Part shown: positions 1 through 11,291 of the stretch, piece by piece
Layout: every line of letters begins with the position of its first letter
How positions within the stretch are numbered: position 1 is the first letter of the stretch
Source of the DNA: Sclerurus mexicanus
Lineage: Eukaryota > Chordata > Aves > Passeriformes > Furnariidae
DNA length: 64,000 nucleotides
Assembly (NCBI GenBank): GCA_013396755.1
Contig: VWZF01007170.1
Location: forward strand, 163,294 to 227,293
Direction: 5' to 3'
Translations under genes and position numbers: made by a program
The notes under the pieces: generated by a model
What the model was told of the DNA's origin: nothing
The model's database searches: none
What the model saw: the letters and a program-made list of their open reading frames with translations, nothing else

Positions 1-3000
1 CCTGATTTTGGAGTCAGTGTGTGGCAGGGAAAAGCTGCCCCGTCCTGGTCAGTGACGTGCCCTGGCCCAGAACTGGGGGCATTACATTGGTCAGACAACA
101 TATCACTCTGTAGTTTCGCTTTGGTTTGCTATTTATTACCCAGGAACCGCTGCCCTTCTGTGAGACATGAGAAAGCAGCTTACAAACCATCAGGAGGGAA
201 AAAAAGGAAAAAAGGAAAGTTGTTCACCTGCAAATGAACACACAGCTGGGGAAATGAAATGTTAAAGGAACAGTCCTAGGTCAGCTTTCTTGTTTGTAAA
301 TAAAGTATTTGTGGTGGTGTTTTACACTGGATCTTTCCTTGCAAAAAGCAACATCTTCAGGAGTACTGCAGAAGATACTGTAAGAGGGGGGACCAGGAAT
401 GAGGCTGGTTTCTTGGTGATCTGAGGCTAATCCCTGCCCTGCAAGCCCCCTGCCCACCCCCCGAGTCTGGCTGGTGCTGACAGGAAACACTGGGAGCACT
501 TTGCTGGAAGACCCTCCTGAACTGAACCTTCTGCACTGGAGGGGTAAACCCAGAGAGCGGGGAACGGTCTGAGCAGAGCAACGCAGCAACGCGTTTGCTT
601 TGGTAAAGGTGCAATTTGGAGGCTGAGATTTTATCTTTGAAACCACATTTGAAAGACATATTAAAATGCCCAATAAAACATGTTGGATTCTTAATCCATT
701 GAGCAATTACTCATTTCAAATTACAGCAGCAGCATTAAAACGCAGCTGGGGTAATTTCTAAGAAAATCAGGAGATATAATCATATGACAACATTCTTGTG
801 CCCTGCAGTCTTAACATATGCAAAATGCCTCCCGAGCTGGAGGAGATCTAAGCACGGTGGGACAGGCTTTATTTTGAACAAGAAGTTCTTTACCATGCAC
901 CTATCAAAGTGAAATTGTGTTCCTCTGGCTGTCAGGCAGAATGTACCCACTGTCTGTGATTTAAGACTCACCAGGCATGCCAAGAATATATTAGCTTACT
1001 CTTGGCAACAGAAATTGTATTTGTGTAACAACAAGCTCTAAAACCTCTTAAGAAACATTGTCTGATCTGTAGCATGGGACTCATTCATTTTGTTGTTGTT
1101 GTCATTTTACTGAAAACAAAAAAAACCCCACGTACAAGACATTTCTCCAGAAATCTGTAGGGTACTTTGGAATGTCTTTAAAAAAGCCCCAACAAACAAC
1201 AAACACCAGGACAGATTGGGTAATTGCTCCATCTACTACTTACTGAAGGCTTGTTTGTAATGTAAAGGAGAATGTTTGTTGTGTCTCCTAGACACACTAC
1301 TGTCCCTACACTGTCTCACAACATGAATTGCACAACAATTTCAAAACCAGTGCCTAACATTAGGCTCTTAAATCTATATTTAAGTATTCAGAATCCAGTT
1401 GCTTGTTGCTCAGCAATTCTGGATGCCAGACCTTGTGTTCATTTGGCTAAATGCAGGTCAGAGGAAGACCAGGCAAGGGACAAGGAGAGGCCAATGAATT
1501 AAACTTGCAATGTGAGGGACAAAGGTCTCAAGTGCCTGCACTGCCCTCCAGAAGAGCACTGTAGCTGTCCCTGTCTACTCATTTGTGCAAAGCAGAAGAG
1601 GTCCATCACAACAGGGAAAACAATAAATAGGAAAAGAAACTGCCTGCACTGGCTGATACCTGCTGGAGCTGAGGAAAACTAGGTTCCAGTCCTGCAGCTC
1701 AAGAATAAGAGTCTGAACTGGGTTTCACAAGGGCTTTTTTTGATTTAGTCATGGCAGTTTTGAACTGTCTCATTTAGGTCCCAGTGCAGACTAGAAACTC
1801 ATTTTGTGGATTGCATTTGTATTCGCGTTGCAGAAGTGCACTCCTCTCTTCACACTCAGCAGGAAAACTCTAAGTTCTCCCTGAGCTCTCTCTCAGAGCT
1901 GTTGGGGAAGGTTTGCTGCCCTACAGAATTGGCAAGATGCTCCTCCAGGTTGCCATTGACCCCGGGATGGCTGCAGAGGGCAGGACAGCAGGGTCTGCAC
2001 AGCTCCCAGCCGCTGGCACAATGCTTTCGGGGAAGGAAATGTTATTATCATTTGTATCCTCAGCCCCTTGGCTGCTCACCAAACTACCATAACTCTGAGC
2101 AGGACAGGCACTCACAGCCAGGCAGGGCACAGGCCGGATGCAGGGACAGGAACTGGGGACAATGGGAAGAATCTGGGGTGCAGCAGGAGCCACAGTGCCC
2201 TGACCGTCAGCTCCTTGTGCAGCTGCTTCTTTAGGGAAAGATATAAACTGGGAAAACCAGTCGCACTCGCGGGGACAACAGCTCCTCTCTCCCTCTTGTT
2301 TGAACAATGCTCACAACTGAGTATTCATGTTCCTCTAAGTGGAAGTTGGAGGATTCTTGCTGGTCCAGAAAGAAATCTCTCAGCCACTGGAAATCAGTCA
2401 GGCTTCAGCCAGGGTGGGAGTGCTGGCACGAAACACACTGTGCTCCTCACTGAGCGTGGCTCTGTGGTTTCTAGGTGAGCCCTCGTGGCACTGACACTCC
2501 ATTTCCACTATTTTAATGTCTGATTTATTCTTAAAAACACTTGACATTTACTCTTCCTCAAGCATCTTTCTGCATATTTGGAACAGGTATCCCCAGTGCT
2601 CCATTTAGGATGGAATCCTGCTCACTTTGGGTACTGACAGCACCCAGAGAGTGCCCAAACTCTGGAGTGTGGTGGGATTACCACTTGCGAGCCGTGGCAT
2701 TGTCTGCACTGCTGCAGCATTGCACAGGATACCAAGACTTAGCATGGATATCACAGAATGCTTCTGACACAGCTGGAGATTTGCTCTCCAGACCGTGTCC
2801 TGCGTGCACAGTTCCTATTTCTTTATATGTGACTGAAGAGTGAGTGTCATGGTCAAACTCATTCAGATGTCATCTCTGGAGACAATTGTACAAGCAGTCC
2901 TGGTTCAAAGGCTACCGACTTCAAATGTTGTCTGACTGAGATCAGCCAGAACCCAGCCTGTGAGCACTTGAGTCCTGTCACTTAGAACACAAACTGATTT

Positions 3001-6000
3001 TTCTCTAAACATGAACAGCTACTGCTGTTCTGATCTGAGATTTGGAGAGCTTTCCTTCGATTCAGAAGGTTGTCAGTGAAACTCTGAGTTAATTGCACTC
3101 CGGGCTGGGTGTTAGTTAACACGCACAGCTTATTGTGTACAAATGGAAGCGTGGTGAAGAGCAAACAGGGCTGAAAGATCACGTATAAGCTTTGTAAGTG
3201 GTGCTTTCCAGCCTACTGTTTCCTCTCTCATGGTACAGGGGGCTTGGAACTGGATGTTCTTTAGGGTCCCTTCCAACCCACCCTATTCTATGCTAATATA
3301 TGTATTAAGTTGTATAATTTCCAGTAATGACATTTTATTGTGGTACCACAAGGTAGGAATACTTCTATTGTACCTGGCAGGTAAACACCTCACAAAGAGC
3401 AAATTAAAAGTTATGCCTTTGGGGAACCAAAAATAGCTTACATCAGAAAATACTCTCTTTGTGAGTACAGGATTTTTATTGTTGGGTGCCAAGAGAACCC
3501 TCTTCAGAACTCAGACTATCCAAATAACTCCTACATGCCACCTTTACAACTCTGTCATGTTTGCAAAATCCATTTTTAGTATGATTTCATTCACTGTGAT
3601 TTCATTTTGGTCTGGTGCCATTGCCTCTAAGGACATTCTACCAGATTTGAGTTCTCCTTGCCAGCAGAATCTGTACCTTTGTATTACAATGGGAAATGCA
3701 ACAGTCACTGCTGGTAGAGTTCACCCAGAAATGACAGTAAAGAACTGCCAGGGATAGAGTTTTCCATTATCTTCACACATTTTAATTTTTCTCAGCAACA
3801 GCTGCAAAACTAAAATATGTATTAACTTACTAATAATTTAATATGTTTTATTTTTAATAATTAGAATAAACCTGCTTCTGATAGACATTTGCATTGTTTT
3901 TTTCCACTGGGCTACAAGTGAAGGATTAATAATGAGATCAGGGAATTTTATTGCATAAATTGATCTTGCAAAGGCAAAGCACCTTGGAAGTCCAATCTTC
4001 CTTGAATCTGGCTATACTACCCTCATTGTAAGTGTTTACATCTCATTGTAAAAATGCAGAGACTACAAATACCAAACATTTCTACTCGAACTGTATATGC
4101 AGACTCCAGAAGCAGAAGAACCTGCATAACTCTGTATCTTGCCTGTTAGAGCACAGCTGGTATGTGGTTGCTTGCCTAACAGTCTAGAATTGAACACATT
4201 AACTCACATTAAAGTGTGAAAACTGAAAAAAAAGGAAATATAAAAGATGTGTGGAAATGTTCAGCTAAACAACCACCAGATCTTTTGATTAAAGTTCAGC
4301 TAAGAGACATCCAGAACAATATAATCTGGGTCCAACACACTGCAATGCAACTATTGCTTGCACATTAGGATGGGTTATTGGATTGGGCACATCTAAATCC
4401 ACCTCCGATTCCCCTAGATTTATTCTGGTTTGAGGCTTAACTGTGGAAGAATTTTGTGGCACTCATTTCTGAAAGGACCTCCCTGTACAAATGGGCCACA
4501 GTTGGAATCTCAAATTTGCACGGCCTTGAACATCTGTGTGTCCGCACAGATGTTTGGGGTTGTACTCGCAGTTAGGGCCCATGGTCTCGGTTCTGTGTCA
4601 GTACAGAAAAAGAAGGAAACTCAGCGACCCAAGTTCAAGAACAGCTCCTGTGAGAGATTTCACTGAACAGTTCCTGATACCATCCTGTTATCAAATCCTT
4701 TCTTTCGGTCTAGAACCCAAACCTTGCCCTTGCTGCAGGAGCCTCCTCTGCTCTGCTGCGATTTTTGACTTAATAGAACAGGAAGAAGAGAGATCTCCCT
4801 TGCCAGCGAACAGATGTCTACCAAGAAGATTTTACAAACTGATCAATTGCAAAATCCCTCACTGCAACCCTTCAGAAAATCAGATGCCCTCTGCCCTTCC
4901 TCCCACCCAGCCTGGCTGCCAAAACTTACATACAAAATTATTGCTGTAATGTTTTATAGTCACTGGGAAAAAAATATCCATTTGGTCTTACAGAATGATG
5001 TGAAATGAATCTCTGGTCTCAAAAGAAAAAAGTCTATTAAAAGTAGCTCTTTTTCCTCTCTCCTCCCTCTCCCAGGCCCCTTTTGCTCCCCTCCCCCAAC
5101 AATAAAGGATGTTTTGGAACAGCCTTTTCAGGAAACATTTCCACAGCAAAATGCAGCATCATTTATAATATTTAAAGCTACATTTTTGTTGAGATGGCTT
5201 GGCAGGCTTTGCTTGCAAATCTGGCAGGATATGGCCAGCTGAGAGTTAGCACTAACAAACTGAGGATATGCTGACACAACAGAATACTTTAATCATCATT
5301 GCAGCAAGCAGGACAAGATCTCCTGCACTGCCAGCTCTTCCCAGTGTGAGAACCAATGGTGCTGCGTGTTCCTCCTTCCCTCCCCTGCCTCTGGAGAGTA
5401 CAGTTTTCCCTTGCTGTCTCCACTGAACTAAAAAAACCTCGTTGGGTAACAGCATATAATATAATGTGCAATGGATATTCCTCTTGGCCAATGCTGTTAT
5501 GAAAATGCTACCCATTTCCAACACAATAAGGGAGCTTAATAATGAAAAAGAAAGTCCTTAACCAATATGTGTCTCAATAGAAGGCCTATTTTCACTTGCA
5601 GCTAAAGCTCTTTTTCGGCTTCACCCTTTCTAAAGCAGGACTGAAAGCTACATCCAACTAGCAAAATCCTAATTAGAAACTTGTCCCATTTGAGAGCTGG
5701 GAACTGTTCTTAGCCATTTGCATAAATCTATTGAAGGAAATTAATTTCACATTTAAGACACCCTGAGGAATTAAACCCTGAAAACCCGAGTTACTGCTCC
5801 GAGTAACGCTCGCCCAGAGTCCGACTTGCGCGCAGAATTGCCGCTGTGTGACCCGGCTGAGCCCGGCGGTTCCCGCAGGGCTCAGCCCAGGATGGGACAC
5901 ATGGAGCAACAGTGACCGTGTGGTCAACGGGACTGTGAACTGGACTAACCCCTCCTGTTGTGGAGCGCGGCAATGTATAGACACTGCTGCCCTTGTCACA

Positions 6001-9000
6001 CTAAACTTCTTGCAAACACAAAGTCCATAAGGCATTTGGCTCTTGCAGAGGATAAAGGTAAAAACCTGTAAGATCCTGTCTGGGGATCCTGAACAGAACA
6101 GCAAAGAATTCACTCCCCGCTCCGTCCCTCTGCCCTGTGTGGTGTGGGGCCCTTGGAACGGTGCTGGTGTCTGTAAGGGCGAGCTCAGCAGGACTCCCTA
6201 CTCTGGTTTGGGAAGTTCAGGTGCCTTGCAGGCAAATAAGTATGACCAGGGTTCATTTCCAGGCTTACACACGGTGCATGTAGGGAAGAAGGGTTGGGAT
6301 CTTTGCAAAGGGTGCAGCTTTTACAGAGAACAGAGACTGGGACACGATGAGCTGGGATGCTCTGCAGAGCCCTGGCAGCTCAGAGGGGATCTGCCAGGCT
6401 GGCTGAGTGAAACTTCAGCACCTCCAGAGCCTGAGCTGAGGCTGCTCACACCTGTCCCCAGCTCAGCTCTGGGGCTGAGACGTGTGTCAGCTCCCGAGGG
6501 GAGAAACCCCGCTGAACTGAGACTCCTGGAAGCAGGGATGTGGCAAAAGAGTCTGATGAGACGCAGGGCCAGAGGGCAATGCAGCTTGGCCAGAAGCAAA
6601 AATACTTGTATCTAAATAGTCTTTTTGTACTGGAAAATGAGCAGTGTATATTTTGAGGCAACTCTCACAATGTATGAGGGAAAAGTAATGAACAGCAGTT
6701 AGTTTTTAGTGTCTGGAGTTCTTCCATCCACAGGTTTCTGGTGATGGTTTCTGGCCGGGAGTTCTAACTGAATGTTCTGGATGTCCCTGCTCACATACAC
6801 ACACAAATAACACAATATTTTGCATCTAGAGTTTTGGAATCATTTCATTCTTTCTTTTGCTGGTGGGTCAGTCACTGACTCCTGATTCTTTTCTTGCCAG
6901 TGAAGCTGTGCTGCCTCAGTGCTCCAGTTTCATGTCCATATCCTGCAAATCAAAATGGAAAATCAGAAATTCAGAAATTGTTTTTCCTACAGTCACTTTC
7001 AGGGCTGATAAGAGTGAAAGTATATTGCTTATATTCACATATTGGAGACACCCCAGTGCAGCTGCTTTTTAACTACTGTAGGCAAGGCAGTTGCAATGGG
7101 ATTTTTGATGAGGCACACAATTTTCTCCAATGCTTGGATGAAAACCTGAAGCGTTTGACAAGTGTATGACTGAGCTGATCCAGGAGCTTAGGGGCTTTTC
7201 CCCCTCATTTTTGTTCTCCTCCTGTTATTAATCTCTAGCTGCAGCTTGGTATTGCTTGTGTTTGCAAGGTTGATGTTATGTTAAAGGGAGAGAGGTCCCC
7301 TCATCTAAAAGGAAAGACGTCCTATTAAAACACACTCAGCTTCAAGAGAGAGTTCACAACTGCAAATCAAACACGAACTCCTGGTCCCCCAGGGCTTAAC
7401 AGTGGCTGAAACCCAGAGTGTGACCTGAAGGGAAGGCAGGGCAGGGCAGGCCCACGGCACCTCTGAGGTCCGTGTCACGTTGTGACAGCAGTCACCAGGA
7501 ATTCCACTTTGTAGGACTGCTGAGGACTGGCTGTGGTGGTGGTGGGAACACACAGCCCAACCACGCTTTTCACACAGTGCTGGAAGGTGCTTAATCACGT
7601 GCACAGGGGGATAAAGCTTTTCATTGCAGTTATGTGATTAAAATGGTTTCAGCTGTCTGGGCTCTAACTGGTGATGTGGGGAGTGTTTTTATCTCTAAAC
7701 TTTCAGTCTAGGCCACTCACAGCAATATTTCCTGTAGAACTGGTCACCAATGAACTTTGTCTGAAGAAGGCCATTTTCCCTGTGAAACAGGGACTTTTGA
7801 GCTTCTCCAAGAGATGTTTGGATGACCGGTTGATGCCTGACATGGTGAGGGAAACCTGCTGGATGTGTGCAGGTACATTGAATGGCTTCCTCTGGACACG
7901 ATTTACCTCCAACATTTTTCTACTGGAAAAGCAGATCATACGAAACAGAAGACAGAATAACAGCTCGGAAGCTTTAAAGCCCCTGGGAATGCTTCAGTAC
8001 CCCCCTGAGCACAGCATCCCTGGAGAGGTCACCACGTAGGGAACAGAGGGCGAAGGAACAGCAGCACAGCACAGGCAAACTGAAGCTCTCCAAAGGCAGA
8101 CAATAGCAGCTGGGTGCTTCTGGGGTTGAGCTGTTAAATGGTCGTAGTAGCACTGAAGATCAAAACCCAAATTGTTCATTTATGGCATAGCCCATTCTAA
8201 ACAAAACTCCAGAGAGTCTGAAAGTATTACAACCTGCTTATGAACTCCCATTAGCAAGTTTTTGTTTTTAATAAATAAAGTCCCATAGAAACAGAAAGTA
8301 TTTACAATTAGATCAAAATTCTGAATAGAATTCACAAGAGAAAATGATATTTTTTGAGAAAATGTTTTCATATCCTTATAACAGTAATTTGTTCTAAATT
8401 AGTACATAGCAATTGTCCATTAAGTGAACATTTTTCCCTTAAGACCTATTCTTGTAGAAAAGTATTTTAGGCAAAACTTCTTAACCATGATGTAACCGTT
8501 TAGAATCAGAACATTTCAGCGATTAGTAACTCACAGAAAAAATTAACACTTTCCATGGCTTGAGGAAAACATGATGAATAACTGTCAACATGTAAGAGAA
8601 GACAGGATGGAGGGAGAACAATATATTTTATTAGAGCAGCTTATACAGTCGAAATTAAAAGGTAGGCTTTGGGGCATTTGGTCCCTTCATCCTCATAAAG
8701 GATGACACCTGCTCCTGCAAAACTGTCTTCTCTTTCATCCTTGCACTGCTGTGATTACACCACTGCTCTCCCAGTGTATGGGTTGTGGGACTGAATGGCT
8801 TACACACTGTCCCTGCTAAACTCAAAAATATTACCCCTTGCGAGAGTTGAATGAAACTCTTTGGGTTCATGTGCTTCTGGGCCGCACAGATTGTCTCCTG
8901 TAACAAAGTACTGAACTCAGTTTCACTGTCAGAGCATCTTTTCCACTGTCCTTTCCAAATAATTTTAATATTACTTATGTAAGACCATGCCCTAGAATTC

Positions 9001-10824
9001 TTTTTTTTTTGAAGCTACTTCTGAACTTCCATTTCTAGCGAAGCCAATGGGAAATTGGATTGTAGGAGAAATGCAGGCTCAGATGAACAGTGTTTGCTGT
9101 GTGTTGCTATTACAGGAATTCAGTGTTGGAGCCGTGGTCCATCTCTGTGCCATTTCCCCTTTGATACGTCCTCCTACGGGACTGGTGACCTCTGCAATTT
9201 AGTAGAGGTTCTCCCACTAAGTGAGAGATGGCAAATTTTCAAATGTCCAGTGGAAAACAACTTAAAATAAGAGGAGAGAGAGTATTTTATTTTCAATTGT
9301 AACAGCCATAAATTAGTGTGCCTGGAATTCCTGTCAGAATGTGACGCTCAGCTGGCACAACTTGCCTGTCTTGAGCTGCACAGAAAACGTGCGCTCGTGA
9401 GCATTAACATGCAACGTTCCACCGGCTTCAGGGCAATCATTTCCCAGTTACCCGAGATGATCTCACTGCAAACTCAGTAAGAACAAAGCTGTTCACTTTG
9501 GCCTCACGGTGACTTCATGTCAGTGCAATTTCACCCGTGGGCTTTAAACCATGAGGCTCAATGATCCAGTTCTCCAAACTTTCTGGTGGGCACAGCACTT
9601 GTTACTGACCATAGGCCCAGAGGTTACCTGAAATAAGGACTGGTAAACTCTTCCAGGTGTGGAAGGCATGAGCTGAAGGGTTTATTTTAATATTTACCAC
9701 TCTCCGGTTCTTTGTTGCGTAATTTGCATCGACTTAGATTTTCCAGGTCTGCACTGGGAGCAAAGCCAGTTCACACTCCCTGAAGACCCTGCTCACAGAG
9801 AGCCCCATTACTTCTTCATCCACTTCCCTATCAACACAACGTAGCTCACTAAGTTTAAGGCACACTTCGTGCTACGTGAAATATGGACATGGGGAGGAAA
9901 CCAAGGACATTCAACTGAAGGCCTCTCCTTACTTTGATATATAAATTACAGTTAGTGGCTTTTTTCCCCCAAATTCCCTCTTCTGTTCCACCACTGCAGA
10001 TCACACCTGCTTGACTCTGGGGGTCACATTCCCAAACTATCAAATATGAGCAGGCAAAATGTAAATCCAAGGGAATCTCACATCAGTACCGAAAATACCC
10101 AAAAGAGAGAGTGTAAGTAAATTTACCTACTGTGAAATTTATTCCCTCTCCTGCACTTTCCTTCCAGTGGAATTCTTAGGTGACATTATAAGGCAACATA
10201 TGTAAGACAACTCACAATCTCCGCAGCAGTGACCATCTCCCACCACTCTTGTTGCCACTGATAAACAGCGATAGCTCGAGGCAAGCTGATGTTGCAGGAT
10301 TTCCATTACAGCTTTATCTTCTCAAGAATTAAATCGAGCTGTGCTTTTTGACTATGTTGTTCAATGGTAGTTCATCAAATAATTTGGGAAGGTCTCAGGC
10401 CAAACGGTTTGTACCAACTTATTCCAACTCAGCAGTGCATATTCCTTAATTAATTCTTGAAGTGGCATCTAATTTTCGGGTTCGCCCACTAATGATGGGC
10501 CTAATTCTTACTTAGACCAAGCCCTGTCAGTGTCAAATCATATTATTGAAGGCACAAATGTTGTCAGACCTGACACTTCTAACTTTGGCCTTTCAAACTC
10601 TCACAGAAGTTACACTAAGCTGTGATTCAATTTTATTTTGCTGCTTCCTTGGGAGCACAAAATCAAATGTAATACTTAAAATGTTGCCCTAGAAATGTTC
10701 AAGGAGAAAGATTTTTATTTAGTTGAAAATTTAACTGCATGCTTAACCAACTTGAGTGAAGCATCAATCACACTGGACAAGCAATTTTAAGAAATAAGAT
10801 AGTTAAAAAATTAATTCTGAAAAT
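1..10824. other. Intergenic region downstream of PPARG
   Basis: No coding exon with recognisable protein similarity is seen on either strand. The longest open frame, 190 codons at 6043-6615, has unremarkable composition and no recognisable motif. In mammals TSEN2 follows PPARG in the same orientation, but no TSEN2 segment is recognised here, so its promoter probably lies below position 1. The region contains one CR1 fragment near 3237-3294, a CpG cluster with a hairpin near 5787-5876, and otherwise mixed AT-rich and moderately GC-rich unique sequence. Confidence 0.6.
3237..3294 (+). mobile_element. CR1 LINE 3'-end fragment, degraded
   Basis: The plus strand reads a typical CR1 3' terminus. 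It has a GGCTTGGAACTGGATG-like start, a CTTTAGGGTCCCTTCCAACC core, and an ATTCTATG terminal octamer near 3285. Only about 60 bases are recognisable, consistent with an old, heavily 5'-truncated insertion. Confidence 0.75.
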
Positions 10825-10853
10825 ACTGCCAACAATTTCATGATATAGATATT

Positions 10854-10859
10854 TTTAAT
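10854..10859 (-). promoter_or_regulatory. PPARG: AUUAAA variant poly(A) signal of PPARG
   Basis: ATTAAA on the minus strand lies inside the AT-rich end of the conserved 3' UTR, about 185 bases after the stop codon. It is the best signal at the place where the human transcript ends as I remember it. Cleavage would fall around 10825-10840. Canonical AATAAA hexamers occur further downstream (near 10715 and 10629), so a longer 3' UTR is possible. Confidence 0.65.
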
Positions 10860-10945
10860 ATTAAAAGTAAATTGTAAATGTGTCTTTATAAACAATATGC
10901 ATAAAATAGATCTACTATACTAAGCTTTCTCTTTTTAAATGCTGT

Positions 10946-10953
10946 TTCACAGT
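10946..10953 (-). promoter_or_regulatory. miR-27 8-mer target site in the PPARG 3' UTR
   Basis: The minus strand reads ACTGTGAA, a full 8-mer match to the miR-27a/b seed. miR-27 repression of PPARG is established in mammals, and the human 3' UTR has the same site in the same neighbourhood. The seed match is seen directly; use in birds is inferred. Confidence 0.7.
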
Positions 10954-10989
10954 AATTTCTTAGGTATGCAAAGTTTTCCCTCAAAGAAA

Positions 10990-10997
10990 TAGTGCAA
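10990..10997 (-). promoter_or_regulatory. miR-130/301 8-mer target site in the PPARG 3' UTR
   Basis: The minus strand reads TTGCACTA, a seed match to miR-130/301 followed by an A opposite microRNA base 1. It lies about 50 bases after the stop codon. miR-130 repression of PPARG is known in mammals. Activity in this species is inferred from the seed match and position. Confidence 0.65.
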
Positions 10998-11043
10998 TCT
11001 GAAGAACATACATTATGTCAGCGGATTAGAACTACTCTGGTCA

Positions 11044-11291
11044 TTAATACAAGTCTTTATAGATCTCTTGTAGGAGTGGGTGAAGGCTCATGTCTGTCTC
11101 AGTTTTCTTTATGATCTGCAAGAGCTGCACGTGTTCTGTTACGATCTGTCTGAGGTCCGTCATTTTCTGGAGCAACTTTGCGAAGAGCTGTGATGACTCC
11201 GGGTGGTTGAGCTTCAGCTGCAGCTCCAGAGCTTGCAACAGGTTGTCCTGGATGTCTTCAATGGGCTTCACATTCAACAACCCCGGGCGAT
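11044..11291 (-). CDS. PPARG: PPARG coding exon 6 (AF-2 helix and stop codon)
   Basis: This terminal coding exon has 248 coding bases after a TTCCCAG acceptor and encodes Asp394 to Tyr475, followed by TAA at 11046-11044. It opens DRPGLLNVKPIEDIQD and ends LLQEIYKDLY. His447 and Tyr471 match the two C-terminal ligand hydrogen-bond residues of PPARG (human His449 and Tyr473). Glu469 is the second half of the coactivator charge clamp. The AF-2 helix (helix 12) is intact, so the product should be competent for ligand-dependent activation. Confidence 0.98.

Larger units (their letters stand above)
10825..11043 (-). other. PPARG: PPARG 3' UTR
   Basis: The sequence directly after the PPARG stop resembles the human PPARG 3' UTR as I remember it. 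The resemblance runs through the stretch around 10990 containing TTGCACTA, the ACTGTGAAACAGCATTT segment near 10950, and the ATGCATATTGTTTATAAAGA segment near 10900 to the AT-rich end. The lower boundary is estimated from the AUUAAA signal and is uncertain by 10-20 bases. Length is about 220 bases, short for a vertebrate 3' UTR. It contains perfect 8-mer sites for miR-130/301 and miR-27. Confidence 0.85.

Noticed and set aside
1453..1468. Possible PPAR response element (AGGTCA-G-AGGAAG)
   Set aside because: The second half-site deviates from AGGTCA at two positions, and such partial matches are expected by chance in this length of DNA.
1806..2478. Overlapping 128-142-codon frames on both strands
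   Set aside because: Several frames are open at once on both strands, which is typical of locally stop-poor DNA. None resembles a known protein.
6043..6615. 190-codon plus-strand open frame, the longest in the window
   Set aside because: It lies in GC-richer sequence where stops are rarer. It shows no recognisable domain, no exon structure and no convincing codon pattern.
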